A stretch of 64,000 nucleotides of DNA from Cydia pomonella (Eukaryota > Arthropoda > Insecta > Lepidoptera > Tortricidae): the NCBI RefSeq assembly GCF_033807575.1, contig NC_084711.1, forward strand, positions 3,038,001 through 3,102,000, in the 5' to 3' direction. The first letter of the stretch is position 1. Each line of letters begins with the position of its first letter. Of the stretch, positions 10,978 through 23,300 are shown in pieces. The translations under genes were made by a program, and so were the position numbers. Below the pieces are notes generated by a model, which saw nothing but the letters and a program-made list of their open reading frames with translations, was not told the DNA's origin and made no database searches.

Positions 10978-11419
10978 TTAAGAGGCTGTCAATACCTAAA
11001 GCGCGCACACTGTCTATTTGTATCGAAGTAAATGAGATAGCACTGTCGCATGTTACTGGGCCTGGGCAAGGGAATAATAAGAAAAATATTTAAATAAAAA
11101 AAAGTGGATTATTAGTGTAATATTTTACTCAATAGCGGTTTAGAAATAAATGTTTTGAAATTGTGATTTTAATTGCAGACCCATAAGTCAAAACAATAAA
11201 GACATAGAACCGTTTAATTGTGATTTTAAGACCAATCTTTGCAATTATTTTCTATCGAGCCGATTTCGTTCAATCATGTATCGAGTACAACCACGGTCTT
11301 TGAAATATAATTAATATGAACATATATTTTTCTTATTTGACTAAAACAAATAGTATTTCTTAAAAAAACTGTTTAAGTAACATCAATTTCAAGGACATTG
11401 GGTGTTGACAGCCTCTTAA
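10978..11419. mobile_element. TTAA-flanked inverted-repeat element, piggyBac-like MITE
   Basis: TTAA followed by GAGGCTGTCAATACC is mirrored at the right by GGTGTTGACAGCCTC followed by TTAA. A 4-bp TTAA duplication is the signature of piggyBac-superfamily insertion. The 440-bp interior has no transposase ORF. Attribution is inferred from the target site and TIR only. Confidence 0.5.
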
Positions 11420-11703
11420 ATGTAGTTCTGTTTGTTTACTTGTTTTTTAAATATATTTTTTTTAATACTAGCTAGCTATGCCACCCATTTAGATTTTTGT
11501 TACGTCGCAAAGTTTAATGCACATGCATTTTAGTGTGAATGGATATTTTATCAATCGTGACTGCGTTATACATGCATGAATAAATTTATAAGCCTCAATT
11601 TAGTTAATTAATACTTTATCCCTTTCTTAATGATACGTAAGTCAAAATGATAGATTAAAACAAACAATTAATATGTAATTGAGCCTAGTAGTGCGATTCT
11701 GAA

Positions 11704-11893
11704 CCCCTAGTGTAAGTAAATTTATTCAATAGCGTGCCGTGACGTACGCGTTTGCGTTAAGTCTCATTTTGTAAGTGATGTAGAAACAGCGCGCCAAGCG
11801 GGACGTTTTGGAAACTCAAAATCCAATACAAAATGAAACCTAACGCAAACGCGTACGTCATGTTTTGCTATCGAATAAATTTACACTAGGGGT
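11704..11893. mobile_element. CCCCTAGTGTAA MITE, copy 1
   Basis: About 190-bp near-palindrome. It begins CCCCTAGTGTAAGT and ends ACACTAGGGG, with inner arms around GTACGCGTTTGCGTTAAG / TAACGCAAACGCGTACGTCA and AAGCGGGACGTTTTGGAAAC near the centre. Some copies (12.58, 27.1 kb) have TA at both ends, suggesting a TA target duplication. Five copies occur in this window. Confidence 0.8.
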
Positions 11894-12332
11894 ACTGAAT
11901 AATGCCATAACTATAGTATCAGGATTCGTACGTACCTAATAATTAATAACAATACCTACTCTATAGATAACTTTACGCTGACAGATAGTCTCAAGTTGTC
12001 CCGTACGTCTATAAATATGTTTTCTTCTCTCATGCTTTGAAAGTAGGTCATTGCTGTTCTCTGAAGTGTGCAGAAAGTGACGTGTTTCTGCTCTAGAGCA
12101 TTATACTTTACAAGTACGCTTTTTTTCCGATAAGCACTTAAACAGCTTCCTGATAAGTAGATAGATACCCTCCCTGATAAGTAAAATTTGTTGTACACTT
12201 TCCATTCTGATATTTAATTTTCCATTCTATAAATAACGATACTTTTACCTAAATTGTCAATTGATACACGCCACATTTCCGCAAGCTTAGCCCAGCCCAG
12301 CCCAGGTGGCAGAGCGGTTCAGGCATCTGAGG

Positions 12333-12436
12333 GTCTACCGCGAACCACATTCTACGGGTTGCCTCCCTGTCACACTTACGTACAAATGTAGAAGTGCGAC
12401 AGAGAGGCAACACGTCGAACGTGGTTCGCGGTAGGC
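12333..12436. repeat. Hairpin MITE (CTACCGCGAACCAC arms)
   Basis: CTACCGCGAACCACATTC is mirrored by GAACGTGGTTCGCGGTAG. Inner arms GTTGCCTCCCTGTC and GACAGAGAGGCAAC also pair. Just upstream, GGTGGCAGAGCGGTTCAGGC resembles a tRNA 5' half, so the hairpin may sit in a SINE. Small minus-strand open frames across it are not genes. Confidence 0.6.
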
Positions 12437-12585
12437 GCTCTGTCGCGTAAACGGAGGACGCTTGTTCGATTTCACTTTCCACACCTGGGCACTGACGGCC
12501 TTGGTAATTTTTTCCTTTGTATTATGCAGATTGCTAACTGTGAACAATTAAAAAAAAATTGGTAAAGTTCTCAGATATTCCAGTA

Positions 12586-12770
12586 CCCCAAGTGTAAATT
12601 TATTCGATAGCGAAACGTGACGTACGCGTTTGCGTTAAGTCTCATTTTGTATGGATTTTTGAGTTTCCAGAACGTCCCGCTTGGCGCGCTGTTTCTAAAT
12701 CCCTTACAAAATGAGAATTAATGCAAACGCGTACGTCACGTTTCGCTATCGAATAAATTTACACTAGGGG
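12586..12770. mobile_element. CCCCTAGTGTAA MITE, copy 2
   Basis: Same palindromic family as 11704-11893, with one change in the left end (CCCCAAGTGTAA). TA occurs on both sides (GTA|CCCC and GGGG|TAC). Confidence 0.8.
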
Positions 12771-12840
12771 TACTTATAAGGGGGCGTTTATATTTTAAAT
12801 AAGTATATTTAGGAAATTTCGTTCTGATACAAATATGTAT

Positions 12841-12907
12841 CCAGAGGCCGTGAGTTCAAGTCTCACCCATGGCAGTAATTTTTCCACTTTTACATTTATT
12901 CTAAGCT
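12841..12907 (+). repeat. SINE fragment with tRNA-like T arm
   Basis: GTGAGTTCAAGTCTCACCC resembles a tRNA T arm and is followed by ATGGCAGTAATTTTTCCAC and TTTATTCTAAGCTTAA. The same tail follows the tRNA-like head at 61281-61347 on the other strand. The 5' half is missing here. Confidence 0.5.
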
Positions 12908-12910
12908 TAA

Positions 12911-13837
12911 TAATAACATCGATCGCAGACGCTTCTGCTTTTTAAAATATAATTTAATATGTAGTTTTCAATTTTAATGACATGAATAGCAATTTCGGAA
13001 ACTTTTTAATGGCATTTCCAGGAATTCAGTTGTCTTTATTTATTACTTACTGAATATATATTTTTCACTATTACGAATAATATCTTACGAGTAATAGTTT
13101 GGCCTGTGTATTTAGAACATTTAGAAACGGAAGTTAAGATAGCACTAAGTGTCTACTTTCTCACTCTTACTTCTACTTTCAATTGTGCAACGAGGGGGGT
13201 AAGTGAAACATTGGATACGAGCAATATTCTTACCCCCGGAGTTACACACAATGTTTTTCATCACAACTTAGAATAAAATAAATTTTAAGCGAAATAGTTC
13301 TTAAATACTGTGACATATCAAATATTCGTCCGCCATTTTGTAATTTCTTGACAGGTTAGGCATCGAAGGCACAGACCTATTGCTATTCGGCATTCAGCCA
13401 CGATTGAAAATTATGTAAAAATATTTTATCAATAATTTTAAACATAAACAAAAATATTAAATTATAAACCTCAGTAGTTTAGAAGTTGAACTCATTTATG
13501 CTACTTGGTCTGTATGAATAAGTGACACAATTAAAAAAATAATCGCTCATAACTCCCGTGGGAACAATATAGCTAGGCCTTTGTCCTTCAGTACACCTGC
13601 ATGAAATAAGGACATTTTCGAGCAAGTGTGAAGAAAATTTTTAAAATTCCACTAGCTCCAAATATGACGTTAGTTATAAAACAATAAATATAAACTTTAC
13701 AGCCTAGAGGCTTGTGGCTTGTAATAAAAACATAAATTATCTTTTATTATCACCCTAATAAAGCAGATAAGTCTTTAGTCTAGCCTCTAGGCAGAGTTAT
13801 CATCGGATGATATAACATCAGTTTTCTCTAACGCCTT
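12911..13837. other. No gene recognised
   Basis: AT-rich sequence. An interrupted inverted repeat lies around 13195-13247 (GGGGGGTAAG / CTTACCCCCG). No coding signal seen. Confidence 0.35.
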
Positions 13838-14795
13838 GGCGCCATGTATTTATTACGTAAGACGATTTTTGCCAGTTTTTTAACCCCCTCCCACCGCTAT
13901 GTTTCGAGTTTCTTGTCGGTCCATATAAGGATACCTTCCTGCAATTTAGGAGAGATTTAAATTTTCTGGGGTTAGAGGTGTAGCTTTATTTGACGTTCAT
14001 AAGCGCATTGGAATATGCCTTCTTGAAAAAATGATCTATCCTTATGTAAGAAGAAATAAAGAATAGACCGAGTCCCTCTCCCTGTTTTATATTTATTACG
14101 TAACAATCTAAATGAAATCATTTGGTTTGTTTTAATTCTTAATTTACAAAAAAAAAAAATTAAGAACCTTTATTTGTACTTAGAAAGGTACTTGTCATTT
14201 TAATTTTTTGGCAATAATCAACTCTTGTTTTAATTTAAAGTTTTTCTTTATCTTTGTATAAGATGTTGATCTGTCCGCGCATTTATGTAATCTTATGTAA
14301 TATCAAGACTTCCTACCCCCTTTTAAGGAAAAATAAGGCATGGTCGACCTGACGCCCTCCCCCCAACCCCTTGCGCCATCCATTTATTACGTAAGACGAT
14401 TGTTTAATATTTTACCCCCAGCCAAGTTGCCAGTTTTTTACCCCCGCCAACTCCTATGTAAGAAGAAAAAAAATAGGCTGATCCCTCCTGTATTACGTCA
14501 GAATCTATAGATTTTAAAGACAAAAATGCGTACACTTTTAGTTTGTTTTAATTTTTATTTTGGATTTGGAACGTTTATTTGTACCTACAAAGGAGTAACT
14601 TTTATTTTTTGGTAAAATTCACTCTTCGGCACTTGCGGGGATGCCATAACTTAAATTATCGCATCTTTGTGATGTTACGTAAGAAGTATGAAGTCCCCTC
14701 TTCCCCGCAAAGGGGTATCGTGTAAGAATAAAATAAGACATCGTCAAGCTCCCTCCAACCCTAAATCTTCTTACGTAATAAATGAATGACGCCTT
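13838..14795. repeat. Cluster of TTACGTAA / CCCCC repeat fragments
   Basis: At least three related pieces (about 13838-14105, 14285-14490 and 14676-14795) carry ATTTATTACGTAAGACGATT or its inverse, C-runs, and AGAAGAAAAAAATAGGCTG-type segments. The whole stretch looks like repeated insertion or local duplication of one family, also seen at 2281-3140. No gene. Confidence 0.5.
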
Positions 14796-14989
14796 ATAAA
14801 TTTGTTTTTAATTTAATTCTGATATGATATTAATTCCATGCATCTTGCTCGAGCTGGGCCTTACAGCGACATCTAGCTTTTAAATTTGGGCCTTTTAAAT
14901 TTTTCTTACATTTTACATCTACTTCACTATTAATAACTCTTTCTTTGATAGAGAGTATTTAGCAAAGAGAATTAAGTAAATTTTGTAGT

Positions 14990-15100
14990 CGACTAAATTT
15001 ACTGCCATCTTTCGACACAGGACAAGAACTCTTAGAACGATAAATGGCTATTTGACCCATGTTCTTTCACTGATATGTGTTATATATCAGACGGTGTCGT
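14990..15100 (+). repeat. Fragment of GATTGTCAAAGAAAAC MITE family
   Basis: AAATTTACTGCCATCTTTCG, ACACAGGACAAGAACT and TTCACTGATATGTGTTA match the interior of the complete copy at 24255-24486. Both ends are lost. Confidence 0.5.
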
Positions 15101-16110
15101 CATCTACGTGTGTATAAATTTTTCTTGATTTTTCGAGGCACATTTTTTTTCTTAGGATTTATTTTGTCTTATACGGAGTTATATAATATATATATATTTC
15201 CATAGCAGTGTAAATTGTTTACTGTCATGTATTTTTGTAAACACCTAAATGGTAAAGATTGATACTAACTTTTTATTGTTATTTTTGTTTATCTTCCTAT
15301 TTATGGGCAGTGCTAATAGACCATGTTTCGACTTGGCACTATAGGTCTAATTGTATGTATATCTATAAATTATAACACATTGTATGCGACTGTTTGTTTC
15401 CTAAAATGATCAACATCAAAACAGTAACATAATTTAAACTCCGAATGCCGCACATGCGTTCGTTGACCCCACAGAATTTCACTATGGTCACGGTTGAAGC
15501 GGTGCGCGGGGGAAAATCAGCGCATCGCTTTTCCAGATAATTGGTCTAGTTGTACTTTGTCTATGACTGACCATTCATATAACTATAATTCATTCATTCA
15601 TTCTTTTAAAATTATGGCTTTAGTCCAGTGGGACTATATCGCCAGTGTCAAGGTATTAGGAGCTTTAAATACGACTAAAATTGTACGGTTAGTACAAGAC
15701 ATTGATTTTATCAGCTCTTGTAAAGCGATAGCTGGACTTTACAAGTAGCACTTGGACTACCGGCCGTTGGAAATGGTGGTAAACGCGTTTCAAGATTAAT
15801 TCTCCATTCACTGCATACTACCACATTAGTTTACTGTTTAATAAGCTATCGATATTACACATTAAACAATATTAATGAGCAAAAAACAAAGGCGTGATTA
15901 TCAAGATAGCGCTAGAAACAGACTCTCATGTACTGTTGTAACTTTTTTACTACACCTTGGTTTTTATTTACATACCACCATTTTGCAGTGAGATGAGTAG
16001 CTCACTAAAGCAAGTCAGTGAACAAGATCGCAATTTAATACCTACTCAGTATATTTCCATTGGAAATATCTTATTAAATTTATTAAAGGATCGACAACGC
16101 GTATAATACA
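15101..16110. other. No gene recognised
   Basis: Includes an open frame at 15494-15748 (+) of 84 codons that matches no family I know and has no exon boundaries. Otherwise nothing specific. Confidence 0.35.
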
Positions 16111-16354
16111 TTGACATATATCTAAGGACGGGCCTTACGGGCAATAAGAATGGGGCCAGTACAGCTATGCCACTGTCACGTAAATTAATTCGAGCCAATC
16201 GTGCAGTCTAACGCCATAACGCGATTGGTTGATGAGTTCAAATCCCGCGCGCGATTGGTCACAACTAGTTGCGTTAGACTGCTCGATTGGCTCGAATTCA
16301 CTGAACTAGCACCATCCTTAGTGCCCGTAAGGCCCGTCCTTAGATATATGTCAA
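16111..16354. mobile_element. Long-TIR MITE, 244 bp
   Basis: TTGACATATATCTAAGGACG and GGGCCTTACGGGCA at the left are mirrored at the right by TGCCCGTAAGGCCC and CGTCCTTAGATATATGTCAA. Inner arms (TTCGAGCCAATCG..AGTCTAACGC / GCGTTAGACTGC..GATTGGCTCGAA) continue almost to the centre, so most of the element can fold into one hairpin. No ORF. Confidence 0.75.
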
Positions 16355-16937
16355 TAGTATAAATGTATGATACCCGTGGAGTTTGTTACGTTCGAAGGCC
16401 ACGATCGTTTGGTACCGAGTACTGACGTGGTAGTAAAAGGTTAAAGTGACCACTGAAGATCTTAGGTTAATTTAGCTACTCTAATAGTAGGTAGCATGCA
16501 AAAATTAGAAGTCGCCACAGTTATGTTGGATGTTAAATAGGTATACTTATGCATACATATGATGATATGATGATATATCGCTATGTGTGCGGGCTAATCT
16601 GACGTGCACCACATCTGTAGGTATGATGTAAATAGGTGATTGGAGATATTGCAGTTTGCTTGATTGGTAGCTCTAAAGTGTATGTTAAATCTTGAGACCT
16701 TATATGTCTACTAAAAACCGGACGAAATGTAAACCCTGTAATTTTTTATGCAAATTAGATTCATTCTTATGAAGATGGCCATGCAGTGAAATTTTGTTGT
16801 TTTTGTATTTTGCTTATTTCCATAAAATATATCTTCAAATAGGTGTTATTAGAATCAACGAGACGAACGTAAAGTATATTTAAATATATTTAAACTTTGG
16901 GGTCGATTTATTATTTAAGGTTTTCGATTTACATAGT

Positions 16938-16940
<3 letters not shown>

Positions 16941-16970
<30 letters not shown>
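16941..16970. repeat. (TA)n microsatellite
   Basis: About 30 bp of uninterrupted TA dinucleotides. Confidence 0.9.
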
Positions 16971-16973
<3 letters not shown>

Positions 16974-16998
16974 CCTATTTATGTTGTCTAATGTATAG

Positions 16999-17153
16999 CC
17001 TGACCAGTAATATATGGATCGATAGATCACGCGCCATATTGCGGAATTTCATTGGAACTAAATTTTTCGTACTAAACTGAACTGTCATCCTATACGTAGG
17101 AATAACAGCGCCCTCTTGACAATGGTCATATATTTCTGGTCGAGCTTTACGAT
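16999..17153. repeat. Short TIR repeat upstream of ACBP gene 1
   Basis: CCTGACCAGTAATATATGG is mirrored by CATATATTTCTGGTCGAG. It is a MITE of about 155 bp ending 130 bp before the acceptor of the first coding exon. Confidence 0.5.
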
Positions 17154-17304
17154 ATTTTTAAATCTATGTTTTATTTGTACCTGGATTTAGTTTTAACCCG
17201 AACGATGATCAATCTTGAATGTTGATCTGTTTGTATTTTATGTACCTACTTCACTAAAATATTATTTTTTCTTCTCCTTCACAGATCTCACCCACTAACT
17301 CACC

Positions 17305-20300
17305 ATGTCTCTCGACGAGGTAAGGACGTGACCACAATTGTCATTAACCTTTAGACTGAGCTCTTCCAACACCTTAGCATGAGGCTAAAAATAATCTTTA
17401 TTTAAATGAAATACAACGGTTGCGGTTGCATAAGCAATTATCATAAAATTCATGGTTACAAGCTATAGAATATACATAGGTACCGAAGATACTCGTATGT
17501 ACATTAGGCGCCGAGGCACGTCTATACTGGCCGTTTTGTGCGCGAGGTAATTGCCTCGCGCTTATGCTCGCTCTGTTTTTTTTTATTTATCAAAAAAAAA
17601 AGTTGGTACAATATACATTTACATAATATTTCGCCAAACCCGCCTATTGATTAAGTTGCGTAAAATCTAAGACAATTTAGTGCTTCGAAATTAACATCAG
17701 GTAAACGAGATGGCGCTGTACAGCTCCATACATTTTTCGGTAACTCTGTCAAAAGTTGACGTTTGACAATTCAGTGACCGCGAAACATATGGCGCAGTAC
17801 AGCGCCATCTGTTTTGGATGTGAAGTAAGGAGCACGTTTTTTTCTTAGACTTTACCCCTCTATTACAATCAAGTATCTTTGATACATACGGATGAATCAT
17901 TTAAATCTTTCTAGTAGCACAATCGGATTAGAACAAACCTCGAAATTTCTGGAGCAGTCCTGAAATTTGGTATGCATGTAAATTAAAGGTCCCTTATTCA
18001 TGTCCACACCGTTTGACATTTGGGGAACTTGAGGAATCGCAGCCATCTTGGAAAATGTGTACCATCCTGAAGAAATTCACATTTTGCTTTTTTGCCACGT
18101 TATCTAGGAAAATATGGTGTAAGACAACATTAGAGCTTATTCAATTCTATACAAAAAAGTCCTAGATATATTTGCGAAAAAATACATCTTGTTATGAAAA
18201 ATACTTGCTGAATCTAGATTTAGCGCTTATACACTTCCAGGGGACATTCTCTTAATGGGAAACTCCGAGGAATATACATTCCACTTTTGTCTATACATTT
18301 GTATATGATCTATGAAAATATGTCATTTGTTGAGCCACTTGAAACTTTGTTACTGCAGTGTTAGCTTAGACGGACTCTAATTCCGCCATTCATTGACATA
18401 TTTCTCCACTAGACTGTCACTGTCAGACAAAAGGGAGCGTGCATGAACTGTAGACGGCAGCACAGATTCTTGTGCCACAGAAGCAGGGAGCTTCATTGGC
18501 GTGAATCATAGAATCAAATTTTCATGCGAAATAGAGTCAACGTGAACTGTAGGAGCAGGGGGCCTACCGCGAAAACCCAAACTCGCAAATTGCGGGGATC
18601 TTGCTCTTTTACTCTCACTACAAGACGTAATTAGAGTGACAGAAAAATGCCCGCAATTGACGAACTTCGATTTTCGCGGTTACAGCCCAGCATCTGCTTA
18701 GAAGCGTGATTGTTTTCGCTTTCGATTCAGGTCAGGAGATGGCAGACCCTAACCACGCACGGTTCCTATACAAAAGTCCATGGACCTAATGAATAGAATC
18801 AGGTGTTACTTTGCGGAAATCCATACTAATTAGAACAAAAATATTACTTTGCGAATCCGCGAAAAGATAACGTGCTAATAATCAATCAGTGCCAACTCGT
18901 TTATACTTGCGTATTTTTACATGCAATAAATTTATTTTGATTTTTACGCGTCGAGTTTTGTGCTTTTGGTGGTATTTTGTTATATTTATTTGCGTATTCA
19001 TTTTGCGGTGGGAGGGTGGGAACATTAATAGCATGTAAAAATACGCAAGTATGTATAACGGATTAGCAAAGTAATATTTTTATTTTAATCCATTGGACCA
19101 CTCTGATCAGGGTACAATGTCGTATTTTATAATCAATAAAATAACAAACAGAGTCCACGTAATCGATTTGTCATTGATTTATTAATATTTATTGATTATT
19201 GATTAAAGATAAAGTACTTATGTGATAAGGCGAAAAAAATTAAATGCGTAACTTGACGTGTAATGTAATGTAATGCATACGTGGCACTAATTTTTACACT
19301 CGAATGTTATCGATTCTAGATATACTATTATCATTTTATGGTAGCGTGACGCTGGCAATTTTTTTATTTGGATTTTTTGTACCAAATGCACTTTATAACT
19401 TGGAAGATTTAACAACTGGAGTCATTTTAAAGATCTTACCCCTCTGTCGAAAACCTCGGCCAATGGCCAAATATGTAGTATTGTATGGACTGACATTTAT
19501 ACATACAAATAGCCATACATTTGACGTGCCCCTTCCCCGCAAAAATTGGCAGACTGTTTTGTTCCGAAAATTACATAAAAGGCGTCTCCAGTTGTTAAAT
19601 CCGCCAAGTTTTATAACAAAAGCTAACAGCCGCATTACTTAATGTCAAAATTAGACAGATTTTTTTATTTACCACCAAGTTAATAAATTTAAATGGTAGT
19701 ACGGTACGGTCAAGGAATTTAAATTCAGTACCAACAGCATGAGGTCACTAGCGACTTCCATATTGATTGTAAGTGTGACAAAATACGAAATGGTACGGAA
19801 ATTAAATTTCACGACTGTACCTAACATATTGCAATTGAACTGTTTTATTTAAATTAATTATTAAATACCTCACAAATATACCTTTAATACGAGTATAGTT
19901 CGTGTCATCCACGATGACGCGCAGATTTGTCAAATCTAACCTTTAAGGACGTGACAATACGAGTGAAGGCTCGCGTCATCGTGAATGACACGATCTATAA
20001 ATACGTATCTTGCAAAAAGAATTGATCTAGGAAACTGCAGCTTATTTTAGATTGGTTGATTGAACATTATCAATTTCCGTTACAGCAATTCAAACAAGTC
20101 GCCGAGTCCGTCAGGAACTGGAAGACCAGGCCTGCCGACTCCGAGAACCTCGCTCTCTACTCCCTGTACAAGCAGGCTATCGCTGGAGACGTCAACATCC
20201 GTAAGTACAAGGATAACATCAGTCTAGAATTGGATTAGGCGCGCCGACTCCGAGAACCTCGTCCTGTACGCCCTGTACAAGCAGGCCATCGACGGAGACA

Positions 20301-23300
20301 TCAACATCCGTAAGTATCCGGATACATCCGTGAAACACCCGTCTAGAATTGAAACAAGCCCGGTGGCGACTCCAAGAACCTTGTCCTGTACTCCCTGTAC
20401 AAGCAGGCCATCGCCGGAGAGCCATACTAACTATCCCAAATTGAGCATGGTTCCTTGCGTTATTATTAACTTATTAAGGTACGTTTATGTATTGCATTTG
20501 GGTTTAGATTTAGTCATGTCCTCAAAAATATATTTAATAAATCAATATTCGTTATCACTTGTCAATCATAGGCCAATTCGAGTTTTAGCTATTCCATATG
20601 TTTCCGATATGATACTGATCTGTCTGTGTCAAATCAAAAGTGACATTTTTGGTTGATTCAATGTCACCTTTGACACTGACAGATCAGTATCACATCGGAA
20701 ACAGATCGAATAACTAAAATTCGAATTTGTCTGTCAGATATATTCTTGTCATTAGATTATTAATTATTATTGTGCCTTCGAGAAAAATATTCTTTTGCCG
20801 CTATATTTAAGTCTGTCACGTCACAAAAACAAGTTTTGAGTTAAGGAACCTTATAAGTCTTATAACATATAAACATCAATTTATAGCGTTTAACGTAAAG
20901 CCGACGTCATATATCGTAGATTTAATTATTGCTGTGTATAAATTATAGTCAAGATCATCCCAAAAAAACAAATCATTAAGAGAGGTCCGATCACGGTGCG
21001 GTGCGGCAAGGACATTGTTTCTACAGCCAGTTATTTGTTGCATTATAAGTGACTTAATGACGTATGCATTAAAGTGATTTAATGACGTGTCGTGAGCAGC
21101 CCGCGTACCCAACGTGCATATCGTTCACGTTCCGTGGCGAACGAAACGCAACTGTCACTGTCGCACTTATATGGTGATAGAGAGAGATGACTATGCTACG
21201 CTATGGAGCATTAACGATTGTAACGTTGACTACGCGGCCAGGTTGTGTTTACAACGTCTGTCTTGGCTGAAAGTTAATACTTCTAATACTACTAATAATA
21301 CTCACTAACTACATACGCAACTGTTGTATACCTATATGGTATAATGTAAAGACAATAATGCACAGTAAGTACTAGGAAACGGAGAATTATTCACGAGTTA
21401 CCTGCTTTTTTCTGCAAAGAAAGAGTATAACGTAAGACTCTTATCGTAGTGAGAATTATTATTGAGGAACATTATAACATTTCGTGAGGACATGACTAAC
21501 TAGGGACGACCTTTCCACCTTTCCCCCTCGCTATACCGTAACGTAATCCAGTAAAGGATTCGTATAGTAAACACCCCTATAATGGAATAGGCACCAGTAA
21601 TGGGATGGTATAGACAATTCCTGTAAAACAAGTATTTACCATCAGGTTTTAATCGCTGGCAACATTTTACCATATACAAGAGCCAAAGAGCTGCTTAAGT
21701 TTAATTTTTCATTGATATCTGTTAGTTTGAAAATTAATAGCGACATACATCCCATAATTGGAGCAAAAAACCATGGTTTTAATTGGTTAATAATTGGACA
21801 TTCAATGTTTAAAGCATAAAGCGGTAGAAATTTCACAGATGTCGGCGAAATATCAAAAATACTCCAAATTTTCTCTTAACCTTTTGAACGCCACGCCGAT
21901 CGCACGCGGCGCGCAATCGTGAACCTTGTCGGTACGCATGAAGGCTGTAGCCGCGCGCGTCATATAACGTCTTTGGCGGTCAAAAGGTTAAATGTCCCAT
22001 GATTGGTGCCGTTAAGATATAGGAGGTGTAAACACACATTGCTTGCCCTTAGAGTTGGTCAAAGGCGCATAGCCTTTCACAGATAGCAGATAGATAGTTT
22101 CACGGGTACCGCCGTGGCGGGTGGTTTAGTGGTCAGGACGTAAGCCACGCAAGCTGAAGACGCGGGTTCGATTCCCGCCTCGGCCACCGGTGGACTTGAT
22201 CAGTTTTTTCTTTAGTGTATGATATCTATTTCAGTTTATAAGACATGACTAGCTCTCAAGTCCCTATTTATGCGAGGTACCATCCCAACGTAAACAAACG
22301 CATTAAGCATCTAATGAATTAAGGTGCATATTATGTTTGCGGCCTTTCTCGGAAAATATTTCTACAGTCTAGCTCGGCTCGGCTCGAATAGTCGACTGCC
22401 AGCGTATTTCGGATCGGCTTGACTTCTTGGCGCTGCGTAGAGATGTGACCTAGCTCTGCATTTTCTATCGCATGTATAACGGGGAGTGCTCCTAGGAATT
22501 GTTCGGATTAATCCCCGCCGCTTCTTTTCGCCATCGCCCTACGCGACAACATTTCCATCCTCACCACTTAGATGGTTGGCAGTCTTCAACTGTGCGTTTC
22601 TGCTGGAACTTTCTGCCTCACACTGCTAAACTGTGGAATGAACTGTCGCCTGCGGTATTTCTGGACCGATACGACCTTCAAACCTTCAAGAAAAGAGCGT
22701 ACTCCCATCTTAAAGGCCGGTAACGCAACCCCTCTGGTGTTGCAGGTGTCCATGCTCGGCGGTAATCGCTTACCATCAGGTGATCCGTCTGCTCGTTTGC
22801 CTCCTCTATCATAAAAAAAGTCTAATTGTCACGACTTATAAAATATGTATGAAAAGTTCATGGCAATTGGACGCAGATGCAGACATACAAGGTGAAAATT
22901 ATCGTGCTTGACCATACACGGTGAATATGTTGGTCATACTGAACATCTTTTACTATGGGGCCAACCCCGAAATCACGAAAAAAAAGCTATTTCATAGAAA
23001 ACGTTGATATGTGATTTGCCAAAATGTATGAGACGGCAGATTTTTTCCGCGATTCCGGGGATGGTTCTATAGTAAAAGTTACTCAGTATGACCTACATAT
23101 ATAACACTCAGACCATGGTCAAACATAACAATGTCACCCTGTATTTCCAAATAATTTCCTAGAGGTTTTATGTATTCTAGAATGAAGATATTCAAATATC
23201 TTTAATTAGTGCCCACTTAAAACGTATAGGTACTGTGTCATAACGTCATAAGAATGACTCACATTGGAACGGGTCAGGGCCGAGGCATCCGACACTACGT

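Noticed and set aside
19304..19642. 112-codon open frame with a hydrophobic N-terminus
   Set aside because: It sits in intron 1 of ACBP gene 1, with no homology, no splice context and no codon bias. Length is within chance.
20239..20326. Copy A as a functional alternative exon 2 of ACBP gene 1
   Set aside because: The only nearby AG acceptor puts it out of frame with exon 1 and with exon 2, and helix 1 residues would be lost.
22114..22187. Functional tRNA gene
   Set aside because: Pol III boxes are good, but the anticodon stem is mismatched and the loop lacks U33. A SINE-like body follows, repeated at 38.5 kb.
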